Source: Nonomuraea aurantiaca
Lineage (GTDB): Bacteria > Actinomycetota > Actinomycetes > Streptosporangiales > Streptosporangiaceae
Direction: 5' to 3'
DNA length: 64,000 nt
NCBI RefSeq assembly: GCF_020215705.1
Contig: NZ_JAIWNB010000028.1
Location: 60,070-124,069, forward strand
A program made the translations under genes and the position numbers. Positions 36,205-44,043 of this stretch are shown here, piece after piece. Under the pieces are notes generated by a model, which was not told the DNA's origin, did not search any database, and saw only the letters and a list, made by a program, of their open reading frames with translations. Each line of letters starts with the position of its first letter. Positions within the stretch are counted from its first letter, which is position 1.

Positions 36205-36332
36205 GGTGGACAAAGTTTTCCCAGGTCAGATGGGGTGCTGTGGATTGTGGACAGAGTTATCCACAGCTCCGTCCACAGTTGTTTCACACCCTGAGCCGAA
36301 TAGTGCACAGCTTGACCACAGGGTTGTCCACA
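36205..36332. promoter_or_regulatory. DnaA-box cluster upstream of dnaB
   Basis: Within the 282-bp gap between the MATE gene and dnaB there are two perfect boxes, TTATCCACA (36257-36265) and TTGTCCACA (36324-36332, the Streptomyces-type box). One-mismatch boxes are GGTGGACAA on the complementary strand (36205-36213) and TTGACCACA (36312-36320), and there is a weaker CCGTCCACA (36269-36277). The segment is clearly richer in A/T than its surroundings. Confidence 0.75.
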
Positions 36333-36430
36333 GGCCGCGTTGCCGTCTCACCGCGAACCCGCGAAACTGTCAGACCGGTCGACTACAAGTGGGGGTGGTG
36401 CGACCGCCTGCAAGGTGTTGAGGGGGCGCG

Positions 36431-38512
36431 GTGAGCATTGACGAAGAGGGCGGCGGAGGCCCGGGTTTCGAACGTACGCCGCCGAGCAACATCGAGGCGG
36501 AGCAGTCGGTCCTGGGCGGCATGCTGCTGTCCAAGGACGCGATCGCCGACGTGGTGGAGCTCATCCGCTCCGACGACTTCTACCGGCCCGCCCATCAGAT
36601 GATCTATGACGTCATCACCGACCTCTACGGCCGCGGCGAGCCCGCCGACGCGGTCACGGTCTTCGACGACCTGCAGAAGCGCGGCGAGATGGCCCGCGTC
36701 GGGGGTGCCGCCTACCTCCACACGCTGACGGCCGTCGTCCCCACCGCGGCCAACGCCGGCTACTACGCGAAGATCGTTCGTGAGCAGGCCATCCTCCGCC
36801 GCCTCATCGAGGCCGGCACGCGCATCGTCTCCTTCGGCTACGGCGGCCAGAACGAAGAGGTCGACGACCTGGTCGACCGCGCGCAGGCGGAGATCTACAA
36901 GGTCACCGAGCGACGCACGTCCGAGGACTACGCGCCGCTGGCCGACATCATGCCGGGCGCCCTCGACGAGCTGGAGGCCATCGGCAGCCGCGGCGGCCAG
37001 ATGGTCGGCGTGCCGACCGGCTTCCAGGACCTCGACCAGCTCACCAACGGGCTGCACCCGGGCCAGATGATCGTCGTCGCCGCCCGCCCGGCCATCGGCA
37101 AGGCGCTGGCGCTCGACACGCCGCTGCCCACCCCGACGGGCTGGACGACCATGGGCGAGGTCGCGGTCGGCGAGCGGCTCCTCGGCGCCGACGGCAGGCC
37201 GACGCGGGTGGTCGCGGCCACCGAGGTCATGCACGGCAGGCCGTGTTACGAGGTGGAGTTCAGCGACGGCACGGTGATCGTCGCGGACGCCGGGCACCAG
37301 TGGCGGACGGCGCACGGCGTGCTGACCACGGAGGAGATCTTCAAGGCTGACGGAGGGGCGGCCCACGCGGTCGCGGTGTCGGCGCCGTTCGCTCTCGAGG
37401 AGCTCGAGCTTCCCGTGCCGCCGTACGAGCTCGGTGTCCGGCTCGGCGACCTCAGCAGCGCCGATCCGGACCAGCGCATCCCCTCGCCCTACCTGCGCGC
37501 ATCGGAGGGACAGCGGCGCGACCTGTTGGCGGGCCTGCTCGCCTCGGACGGCTTCACCGGGGGATCCGTTGGGCAAAAGGGGCGGATCCTTTTCGGAGGA
37601 GCCGTGGCGAGTCGGCGGTTCGCCCATGACGTGCACGAGCTCGTCCTGAGTCTCGGCTACCACGCCACCACCGGGCGCGCCGACCAGGGATACTGGCTCG
37701 ACTTCACCACACAGGCCCGCTCCATCGTGGACGTACGCCCTGTCCCCTCCCGGCCGGTCCGCTGCGTGGAGGTGGACAACGCCGACCACCTCTACCTGGC
37801 GGGCAGGACGTGCATCCCCACCCACAACAGCACCTTGGGGCTCGACTTCGCCCGCTCCGCGGCGATCAAGCATGGGATGACCACCGTCATCTTCTCGCTG
37901 GAAATGTCGCGCAACGAGATCACGATGCGTCTGTTGTCGGCCGAGGCACGGGTGGCGCTGCACGCCATGCGCTCGGGCATGATGGGCGACGACGACTGGA
38001 CCAGGCTGGCCCGGCGAATGAGCGAGGTGGCCGAGGCACCGCTGTTCATCGACGACTCGCCCAACATGTCGATGATGGAGATCCGGGCCAAGTGCCGGCG
38101 CCTGAAGCAGCGCAACGACCTGCGGTTCGTGGTCATCGACTACCTCCAGCTGATGAGCTCGCCGAAGAAGACCGAGAGCCGCCAGAACGAGGTCTCGGAG
38201 ATCTCCCGTGCGATCAAGCTGCTGGCCAAGGAGCTGGAGGTGCCGGTCATCGCGATCTCCCAGCTCAACCGAGGCCCCGAGCAGCGTACGGACAAGCGGC
38301 CCGCGGTCAGCGACCTGCGCGAATCCGGAAGTATTGAGCAGGATGCGGATATGGTCATTCTGCTCCATCGTGAGGATGCTTATGAGCGTGAGTCGCCTAG
38401 AGCGGGTGAGGCGGACCTTATAGTTGCTAAGCATCGAAATGGTCAAACTGCCACCGTCACTGTTGCCTTCCAGGGGCATTATTCACGCTTTGTTGACATG
38501 GCTGCCCACTAG
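36431..38512 (+). CDS. dnaB: Replicative DNA helicase DnaB with in-frame intein
   Basis: A 693-residue precursor from GTG 36431. Removing residues 225-466 leaves a 451-residue helicase of normal size. The N-terminal domain begins with PSNIEAEQSVLGGMLLS. The RecA-like domain has Walker A split as ARPAIGK / STLGLDFAR, Walker B FVVIDYLQLM, and SQLNRGPEQR. DnaB is the hexameric helicase that unwinds DNA at the fork. The last 64 codons (from 38321) show about 46% G/C at third positions by hand count, against over 95% in the codons just before, indicating DNA of other origin. The upstream gap holds DnaA boxes. Confidence 0.97.
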   Translation: MSIDEEGGGGPGFERTPPSNIEAEQSVLGGMLLSKDAIADVVELIRSDDFYRPAHQMIYDVITDLYGRGEPADAVTVFDDLQKRGEMARVGGAAYLHTLTAVVPTAANAGYYAKIVREQAILRRLIEAGTRIVSFGYGGQNEEVDDLVDRAQAEIYKVTERRTSEDYAPLADIMPGALDELEAIGSRGGQMVGVPTGFQDLDQLTNGLHPGQMIVVAARPAIGKALALDTPLPTPTGWTTMGEVAVGERLLGADGRPTRVVAATEVMHGRPCYEVEFSDGTVIVADAGHQWRTAHGVLTTEEIFKADGGAAHAVAVSAPFALEELELPVPPYELGVRLGDLSSADPDQRIPSPYLRASEGQRRDLLAGLLASDGFTGGSVGQKGRILFGGAVASRRFAHDVHELVLSLGYHATTGRADQGYWLDFTTQARSIVDVRPVPSRPVRCVEVDNADHLYLAGRTCIPTHNSTLGLDFARSAAIKHGMTTVIFSLEMSRNEITMRLLSAEARVALHAMRSGMMGDDDWTRLARRMSEVAEAPLFIDDSPNMSMMEIRAKCRRLKQRNDLRFVVIDYLQLMSSPKKTESRQNEVSEISRAIKLLAKELEVPVIAISQLNRGPEQRTDKRPAVSDLRESGSIEQDADMVILLHREDAYERESPRAGEADLIVAKHRNGQTATVTVAFQGHYSRFVDMAAH
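37103..37828 (+). other. DnaB intein (242 residues), class 3 features, degenerate endonuclease
   Basis: The insertion lies exactly between GK and S of the Walker A motif. It starts with Ala (ALALDTPLPTPTGW), not Cys or Ser, and ends CIPTHN before Ser+1. The class 3 triad is visible: Trp of GHQW in block B (residue 291), Cys of PVRC in block F (445), and Thr of PTHN in block G (464). The middle keeps LLAGLLASDG, a single LAGLIDADG-like motif, and VHELVLSLGY, but is too short for a full two-motif homing endonuclease. Self-splicing from the precursor is expected. Confidence 0.9.
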
Positions 38513-38565
38513 CATTATTCGAAATGTAGGATCTGCGATCAATCCAGACTGGCTATACGAGCCGT
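38321..38565 (+). other. Low-GC segment covering the dnaB 3' end
   Basis: Codons such as ATA, AGA, CTT, AAT and TTT appear suddenly at 38321 and continue through the dnaB stop to about 38565, where GC-rich sequence resumes inside an HTH-like fragment. The protein sequence remains normal for DnaB. This looks like a recombination joint in dnaB. Confidence 0.75.
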
Positions 38566-38777
38566 ACGTCACACGCCGCCGGACACTGGCCGATATCGCA
38601 CGTGAGAAGGGCACCAGCACCGACTACATCACCCGCCGAGCCCATGACCTGGGCATCCCGCTTCGCCCAAGCGGTGGCGCCGGCACCCGCAAAGCCATGG
38701 ACTCCAAGGCCGACTGCACGGGTGCTGTCTTTCCGCCGGACGCCGAAGAAGGGGTGCCAGTAACCACCGTGTCATAG
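38530..38777 (+). pseudogene. Fragment of an HTH-containing protein
   Basis: Downstream of dnaB a frame reads DWLYEPYV-TRRRTLADIAREKG-TSTDYITRRAHDLGIPLRP, a helix-turn-helix repeat of the kind found in actinomycete regulators and transposition-associated proteins. It has no start of its own: the open frame runs back into dnaB in another phase. I take it as the 3' remnant of a larger gene. The family is not certain. Confidence 0.5.
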
Positions 38778-38816
38778 GCCGCCAAACCTGGAAGATTCCG
38801 ACGCGGGTGTTGTGCT

Positions 38817-38945
38817 TCAGCCGGCATGGTGCCGGTAACTGCCGGGCGGTGACCCGTACTGGCGTTTGAAGGCATGGGTGAAGGTGTACTGCGAGCTGTA
38901 GCCGACCTGTTGGGCGATCGTGTTGACGGGGGCGTCGGATTCAAT
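38817..38945 (-). pseudogene. AraC-type regulator remnant (C-terminal HTH only)
   Basis: The minus strand encodes PVNTIAQQVGYSSQYTFTHAFKRQYGSPPGSYR (in parts) and then a stop at 38817, which is the second helix-turn-helix of AraC/XylS regulators. The N-terminal two thirds are missing: the sequence upstream is the promoter region of the dehydrogenase at 39016. It was probably a divergent regulator of that gene before truncation. Confidence 0.65.
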
Positions 38946-39015
38946 CGTCTTGTGTCGGCGCCTTACTGTGCTGGTGGGCTGAGCAGCCGCGCAGCTCCCA
39001 TCGTGAGGAGATGAC

Positions 39016-40068
39016 ATGAAGATCGCCGTTTATGGCGCGAGTGGATACCAGGGAAAGCTCGTGCTCACCGAACTGGCACGACGCGACATCGAGACGGTCC
39101 TGGCCGGACGTGATCTCGCGCGCCTGGAGGAGGCCGCCTCGGCGGTCGGTCTCCCCGACGCCGAACGATGTGTGGCCGGCACCAGCGACCATGAGGCGCT
39201 GGTGCGCGCGTTCCGCGGCTGCGACGGCGTCATCAACTGCGCCGGACCCTTCACCTCCTCAGGTGAAGCCGTGGTCCGCGCCGCGATCGCCGCCGGCTGT
39301 CACTACGTCGACACCTCAGGCGAGCAGCTCTACATCAAGAAAATCTTCGACACCTTCACCACGGAGGCGGAGAACGCCGGGCTCACCGTCGTACCCGCCG
39401 CCAACGACGGCTGCGTCCCGGTAGACCTCATGGCCCACATCCTGGCCGACCACCTTGAATCGGTCGAAGAGATCATCACCACCCACGTGATCGTCGGGGG
39501 CGGCGGCATGTCGCGCGGCTCGCTGCGCTCGCTGGTCGAAACGATCGACGCCATCAAGGCGGGAGGCGTGACCTACGACGACGGCGACTGGCGCTCCGGC
39601 ATGCCCGCCCGCCGCACCGCGATCAGGCTGCCCGGACAGTCGGAGGCGACCCCGGTGATGGCCTTCCCTGTGCCGGAGGTGGTGACCATTCCCCGTCACA
39701 TCCACGTCCGGCATGTCCAGGGCCTGACCGAGGCAGCGTTGGGCGACCGGCTGAACACCCCGCTCACACCGGAGATCATCGAAAGCCTGCCTGAAGGACC
39801 CGATGAGGACAGCCGCCGCACCCAGCACTTCACCTACGTGCTCGACGCCACCAGTACCGACGGCCGCCGCGCCCGCGGCATCGTCCAGGGCCCCGACACC
39901 TACGGCACGACCGCGGTGATCGCCGTCGAAAGCGCCCGCCGTCTCATCGCCGACCCCACCAAGCCGGGAGTACTCGCACCCGCCCAGGCCTACCACCCGA
40001 ACGCCTTCCTCGACTTTCTCATCCCACATGGGATCCAGTGGATCATCGAGGACGCGCCGGCAACCTGA
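39016..40068 (+). CDS. Saccharopine dehydrogenase-like / trans-acting enoyl reductase family protein
   Basis: A 350-residue NAD(P)-dependent oxidoreductase with an N-terminal Rossmann fold (VYGASGYQGKLVLTELARR, residues 4-22) and the INCAGPF motif. TSGEQLYIKKIF resembles the GEQ segment of the family. Substrate is unknown; members act in lipid or amino-acid metabolism. GAGGAGATGAC precedes the ATG. The gene is alone, next to the remnant of an AraC regulator. Confidence 0.8.
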   Translation: MKIAVYGASGYQGKLVLTELARRDIETVLAGRDLARLEEAASAVGLPDAERCVAGTSDHEALVRAFRGCDGVINCAGPFTSSGEAVVRAAIAAGCHYVDTSGEQLYIKKIFDTFTTEAENAGLTVVPAANDGCVPVDLMAHILADHLESVEEIITTHVIVGGGGMSRGSLRSLVETIDAIKAGGVTYDDGDWRSGMPARRTAIRLPGQSEATPVMAFPVPEVVTIPRHIHVRHVQGLTEAALGDRLNTPLTPEIIESLPEGPDEDSRRTQHFTYVLDATSTDGRRARGIVQGPDTYGTTAVIAVESARRLIADPTKPGVLAPAQAYHPNAFLDFLIPHGIQWIIEDAPAT

Positions 40069-40081
40069 CAATGAGCTGCCA

Positions 40082-40618
40082 TCAAGCCGCCTCGTCCGTG
40101 GAATCGGGAGTGGGAGCCGGCAGCACGCTGCCGGACTGGGCCTTCTCGTCGGGGAAGACCCACTTCCGGAGCGCCCAGAAGCGGAAGACCATGGCGATCA
40201 GCGTGCCGATGATCTGCGCGCTCACGAAGTCGGCGATCTCCTGGGTCACCAGGCTCACATCCGGGGTCTCCAGGCGAAAGACGTACCGGGAGATCCATAG
40301 CGGCGCGGAGCTGAGCACCAGACCGATGCCACTGACCAGGAAGAACAGCGCCGCCTCGTGACGGCGCTCGTGGCCGCCCCTGGTCCGGAACGACCATTCG
40401 CGATTCAACACGTAGGACACGATCGTCGCCATGAGCACCGCGATGACCTTGGCGGTCACCGGCTTCGGCTCCAGAATGGTGAGCTTCAGCCCATAGAACA
40501 CCGTGTTGTCCACTAAGAACGCTGTTCCACCCACCGCCGCGAACTTCAGCACTTCACGATGCTTGAGCGCAAGTGCGTGCAGAGGTTTCGGTAATCTTGT
40601 GAGTACTGCGTTCGCCAT
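40082..40618 (-). CDS. GtrA family membrane protein
   Basis: A 178-residue protein with four helices, from ATG 40618 (GGGAG upstream). KFAAVGGTAFLVDNTVFYGL and SYVLNREWSF are the GtrA signatures. GtrA-like proteins are thought to help move polyprenyl-linked sugars across the membrane, often beside glycosyltransferases, but none is adjacent here. The C-terminal tail is acidic and Pro-rich. Confidence 0.88.
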   Translation of the reverse strand: MANAVLTRLPKPLHALALKHREVLKFAAVGGTAFLVDNTVFYGLKLTILEPKPVTAKVIAVLMATIVSYVLNREWSFRTRGGHERRHEAALFFLVSGIGLVLSSAPLWISRYVFRLETPDVSLVTQEIADFVSAQIIGTLIAMVFRFWALRKWVFPDEKAQSGSVLPAPTPDSTDEAA

Positions 40619-40780
40619 TCGGAGCACTCCCGATCTTCTCACCAGCCGCACACACTCATGGCCAGATGGTGAAACTGCTGAGGGACCGTGACGCTACGTA
40701 TCCAGCGCCCGCATCAATCCCGGATTCCGGCGTTTCCGCAGCAGCGAATCCTCACGCAAGTGCGGACCCTGAAGTCATCC

Positions 40781-40815
40781 CCATGGGATCCCGGCCACGA
40801 CGGACCGTCGCAGGG
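40781..40815 (-). repeat. Interspersed intergenic repeat, copy B
   Basis: Matches 33231-33265 at 29 of 35 positions and ends two bases before the stop codon of the leftward gene at 40817. See copy A. Confidence 0.6.
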
Positions 40816-40816
40816 C

Positions 40817-41518
40817 TCAGTAGCCGATGGTGAAGCGCCGCTGGACGAAGCGAGGTAGTTCCGCCTCGTCGACGAGGGCGACGGCGGCGTCCTCCGACGA
40901 GATGCGGCTGCGTCCGTCGGCGTCGAGGACTGGTTGGTCACCACCAATGCGGAACCGGCCGGTGCGCCGGCCGGGAGCGATGTCCTCGGCCGGGCTGAAG
41001 TAGGTCCAGAGCCGGTTGGACGTGCGCAGGACGTTCAGGGCGTCGCGATGCCCGCGTACGGCGGCGGCGTACTCCCTCGGGAGCCCGATTTGGTCGAGGG
41101 TTTCGTGGAGAAGTTCGTCGGAGTCGGCTCGTACGAGACCAGGCTCGATCTCTAGACTGCCGGCGCCGCCGATCACGATCAGCCGGGTCCGGGGGTGGCT
41201 CTCCAGCGCCTTGAGCAGCGCTCGGGCGGCCGTGGCGTAGACCGTGGGGTCGGCGATCGAACGCGAAAGGGTGTCGGCGAAGTCGTCGGCGGCGTTGCCG
41301 GGCTGGTATCCGCTGATCAGTACGTCCAGCCCGGGCAGGACCGCGGCGATGCTCGCGGCATCGAGGACGTCAACGCTCTTCCAGACGATGTTCTCGCGCT
41401 CTTCGCTGATCCGGGTGGCGTCGCGGCTGAACGCCGTGACGTGATGCCCCCGGTGGAGTGCTTCGGTGACGACGCGGCTTCCGATGCCGCCTGTGGCGCC
41501 GATGATGCCGATGTGCAT
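40817..41518 (-). CDS. NAD(P)-binding oxidoreductase (NmrA/YwnB-like)
   Basis: A 233-residue protein with the Rossmann motif GATGGIGSRVVTEALHRGH at residues 7-25 and RLIVIGGAGSLEI in the middle. It resembles the short NAD(P)H-binding (NmrA-like) proteins, often quinone- or redox-related. It is divergent from a TetR regulator 86 bases away, a common arrangement for a repressor and its target. Confidence 0.82.
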   Translation of the reverse strand: MHIGIIGATGGIGSRVVTEALHRGHHVTAFSRDATRISEERENIVWKSVDVLDAASIAAVLPGLDVLISGYQPGNAADDFADTLSRSIADPTVYATAARALLKALESHPRTRLIVIGGAGSLEIEPGLVRADSDELLHETLDQIGLPREYAAAVRGHRDALNVLRTSNRLWTYFSPAEDIAPGRRTGRFRIGGDQPVLDADGRSRISSEDAAVALVDEAELPRFVQRRFTIGY

Positions 41519-41555
41519 GGTTCTCCCTATGTGTCGTTGTCAGACGGGAGGAGAC

Positions 41556-41581
41556 TATACGGCGTGAAGTTTTTATACGGC
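41556..41581. promoter_or_regulatory. Direct-repeat candidate operator between oxidoreductase and tetR
   Basis: TATACGGC occurs at 41556-41563 and again at 41574-41581, 18 bases apart, in the only A/T-rich part of the divergent promoter region. It may bind the adjacent TetR protein. Confidence 0.4.
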
Positions 41582-41604
41582 AAGCAGGGCGGTAACGCTG
41601 TAGA

Positions 41605-42324
41605 GTGGTCGCTGTGGGAAGCACGGGAGGCCGCCGCGAACGGCTGCGGGTCGAGACGACGGCGGAGATCCAGCAGGTCGCGCTCAAGCTGATGGCCGCG
41701 GGCGGACCTGACGCGATCACGCTGCGGGCCATCGCCCGCGAGATGGGCATGACCGCCAATGCGATCTACGGCTACTTCGCCACCCGCGACGATCTGGTCA
41801 CGACGCTGATCAACGAGGTCTACACCGCGCTGGCCGACGCCGTGGACGCCGCCTGGGCCAAGGCCCCGGCCGCGCGTCCGGCCCATCGGATTCAGACGTG
41901 GGCGCGTGCCTTCCGGGGCTGGGCTCTGGCCAATCCCGAGGGATTTCGCCTCATCTATGGCGACCCCGTGCCCGGCTATCAAGCTCCCGAGGGCGGCGCC
42001 GCCCCGGACGCCGCGCACCGGGTCTGTACGGGCATCGCCGCCCTCGCGGACGCCGCCTGGCCGCACGCCGAACACCTTTACGCGCACAGCGACTTCCAAT
42101 GGTCCGACTTCGACAGCGGGCTTCTCGACAAGGTCCGCCCGGCATTCCCCACCCTGCCGCCGGCCGGCGTGGCCCTCGCGTTGCGCATCTGGGGCCACCT
42201 GCACGGCCTGGTGTCACTGGAGATCTACGGACACCTGCGTACCCAGACGATCAGCCCCGACAAGCTCTTCCAAGAAGAACTGGCCCAGCTCGTCCGGTCA
42301 CTCGGCCTCGAATCCGAGGCATGA
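41605..42324 (+). CDS. TetR/AcrR family transcriptional regulator
   Basis: A 239-residue regulator from GTG 41605; a second GTG four codons later is equally possible. The HTH is GPDAITLRAIAREMGMTANAIYGYFATRDDLVTTL (in parts, about residues 34-68). The C-terminal domain with PEGFRLIYGDPVPGY fits the TetR_C_13-like group. It likely represses the divergent NAD(P)-binding oxidoreductase gene. Confidence 0.88.
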   Translation: MVAVGSTGGRRERLRVETTAEIQQVALKLMAAGGPDAITLRAIAREMGMTANAIYGYFATRDDLVTTLINEVYTALADAVDAAWAKAPAARPAHRIQTWARAFRGWALANPEGFRLIYGDPVPGYQAPEGGAAPDAAHRVCTGIAALADAAWPHAEHLYAHSDFQWSDFDSGLLDKVRPAFPTLPPAGVALALRIWGHLHGLVSLEIYGHLRTQTISPDKLFQEELAQLVRSLGLESEA

Positions 42325-42331
42325 CGGCCCT

Positions 42332-42703
42332 CAGCGGGTGGATGCCGAAGAAGGTGGCGACGGTGAGCCGGGCCGGCGTCGCCGGGTCGAGTCGCGGACG
42401 GAGGCTGCCGTCCGAGGCCGCCCGCGTGTAGAGGCCGGTGAAGGTGTCGATCCAGCCCGTGTAGCGGGGCGGTAGGGCCGTGTCGCTGCTGCTGGACTCG
42501 TTCTGCGGGCGGACCGCAGCCCGGATGACCGGATCGTCCTTGAACTGGGTGGCCAGGGACTCCAGCACCGACCAGATCGCGGCGAGCCCCGGCTGTGCGG
42601 CCAGGGGTGCGAGGAGCTCCTGCCGGTTGCGGTCGAACGCCTCGGCCGACACCACCCCCTTCGACGAGGCAGGCTCTCCCGTGTTGAAGCTGCTCGCCAG
42701 CAA
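42332..42703 (-). pseudogene. TetR-family regulator fragment (ligand-binding part only)
   Basis: The minus strand carries WSVLESLATQFKDDPVIRAAV, DTALPPRYTGWIDTFTGLYT and LTVATFFGIH, like the C-terminal domain of gamma-butyrolactone-receptor-type TetR proteins. The DNA-binding domain is absent, a 55-bp tandem duplication sits at its upstream end, and homology stops abruptly near 42332 at the end of the convergent tetR gene. Confidence 0.6.
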
Positions 42704-42780
42704 CCAAGCCGCCTTCTGCGGAGGCAGGTCCTCCCGTGTTGAAGCTGCTCGCCATCAACCAAGCCGCCTTCTGCGGAGGC
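42666..42780. repeat. 55-bp tandem duplication
   Basis: A unit beginning GAGGCAGG and containing TCCCGTGTTGAAGCTGCTCG occurs twice with a 55-base period (about 42666-42720 and 42721-42775) and only a few mismatches, followed by a partial third start. The period is not a multiple of three, so the duplication breaks any reading frame through it. Confidence 0.85.
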
Positions 42781-42806
42781 TGACGCCCCAGGTGGGCGTC
42801 AGCCTC
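42776..42806 (-). terminator. Terminator at the end of the sigma/membrane-protein operon
   Basis: GAGGCTGACGCCC (42776-42788) pairs perfectly with GGGCGTCAGCCTC (42794-42806) around a 5-base loop. The right arm overlaps the stop codon of the leftward gene at 42799. Confidence 0.75.
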
Positions 42807-43425
42807 CGCCGACGGCACCGTCGGTCTTCTCGCTGGTGCCGGTGGAGTCAGTGGCCGGGGGAAGGTTCAGCGCGGTCGCCTCGCAAGGGGCCACCGCCCC
42901 CTTGACCACCTCCAGCGAGACCGCGGTGGGCGGCTTGTCCGCCTGGCTGACGGAGACCGCCAGGACGAGCGTCTGGCCGGCCGCCACCTGCCCCTTGTCG
43001 ATCCGGAACACGATCCCTGTGCCGTTGGCCCCGGCCAGGAAGCTGTTCTCGGCCCGCCCGTCGCCGGCCCCGTGCCCGCCTCGGGGCTTCTTGCAGGTCT
43101 GGTCCGCCGGCAGGTAGTCGACCACCGCCGTCACGCCCGCCGCGGCCAGCTTGGCCGTCAGCTCGCCGGGGTCGCGGAACTCGCTGATCCGTACCTCGAC
43201 CGATCCGTCCGCGTTCCTGGTCACGGCGAAGGCCGGGGCGGCGCTTCCGCCGTACACGTTCATGGCCACTACGGTGGCCGCCGCGACCCCCGCCACCGCG
43301 GCGGCCAGTCCCACGGCACGACGGGTCCTGCCGCGTCGCGCCGGTGGCTGGACGACCGGGTCCGCCTTCCTGCCGGCGATGTCGTCCTTGAGCGCACTGA
43401 GCAGACGCTCCTCGAAGTCGGTCAT
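42799..43425 (-). CDS. Membrane-anchored protein of an ECF sigma operon, putative anti-sigma role
   Basis: A 208-residue protein with a short cytoplasmic part, one Ala/Val-rich membrane helix (about residues 37-56) and an extracytoplasmic domain with two Cys (YLPADQTCKKP and GAVAPCEATAL). MTDFEERLLSALKDDI at the start is typical of proteins encoded after SigL/SigK-like ECF genes. Its ATG overlaps the sigma stop, so an anti-sigma or sensor role is inferred; no ZAS zinc motif is present. Confidence 0.65.
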   Translation of the reverse strand: MTDFEERLLSALKDDIAGRKADPVVQPPARRGRTRRAVGLAAAVAGVAAATVVAMNVYGGSAAPAFAVTRNADGSVEVRISEFRDPGELTAKLAAAGVTAVVDYLPADQTCKKPRGGHGAGDGRAENSFLAGANGTGIVFRIDKGQVAAGQTLVLAVSVSQADKPPTAVSLEVVKGAVAPCEATALNLPPATDSTGTSEKTDGAVGGG

Positions 43426-43967
43426 GCCTGTCCCTCCACGTACACAGCCGATGACGAAGCGACGTCTTCAAGGGCGCGTCTGGCCCGATGCAGGCGGACT
43501 CGGGCGGTCACCCCGTTGATGCCCAAGGCCACGGCGGCCTCCTTGACGGTGAGCTGGTCGATCGCCACGAGCTCCAGCACGGCCCGCTCGCCCTCGGGCA
43601 GGTCGCCCATGGCCTTCAGGGCGCGCCGCATCTGGCGCTCGGCGTCGATCCGCTCCTCCATCCGGTCGAGGTCGTGGTCGTCCATCAGTCGCCTGCCCGC
43701 GACGCGGCTGGTCGCCTTCGCCTCGCGGGCCGTGCGTCGATACTGGGCGGACACGACGTTGCGCGCCACGCCGTACAACCAACCGGTCTCGCTGCCCCGG
43801 CCTGGGCGGTAGGTGTGTCCCGAGTCCAAGGCCGCCAGGAAGATGTCGGCAGTCAGGTCGGCGGCCAGATGAGGATCACTCACCCGGCGTACGACGAACC
43901 GCATGACGCCATCGACATGGCGGCGATAAAAGGCCTCAAAGGCCTCGGGGTCTTCGTTGAGGCGCAC
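43422..43967 (-). CDS. ECF-type RNA polymerase sigma factor
   Basis: A 181-residue sigma factor from GTG 43967, preceded by GGGAGCGAGG; the frame further upstream has no ribosome binding site. Region 2 has FEAFYRRHVDGVMRFVVRR, ADLTADIFLAAL and WLYGVARNVV. Region 4 has LTVKEAAVALGINGVTARVRLHRAR. It forms a coupled pair with the membrane protein after it. Target promoters are not identifiable from this window. Confidence 0.9.
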   Translation of the reverse strand: MRLNEDPEAFEAFYRRHVDGVMRFVVRRVSDPHLAADLTADIFLAALDSGHTYRPGRGSETGWLYGVARNVVSAQYRRTAREAKATSRVAGRRLMDDHDLDRMEERIDAERQMRRALKAMGDLPEGERAVLELVAIDQLTVKEAAVALGINGVTARVRLHRARRALEDVASSSAVYVEGQA

Positions 43968-44043
43968 AGGCCTCGCTCCCTTCGTCGCTCGCCCTACACC
44001 TCTACTTGGACCGAGCAACCAGAAGCGTTTCCAGCCAGGACGG

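Noticed and set aside
36290..36303. A fourth parS site (GTTTCACACCC) near dnaB
   Set aside because: Only the left half of the palindrome is present; the right half does not match.
38321..38512. Sequencing or assembly error as the cause of the odd dnaB end
   Set aside because: The protein sequence continues correctly through the motif-rich C-terminus, so the segment is a functional but differently encoded DnaB end, not an error.
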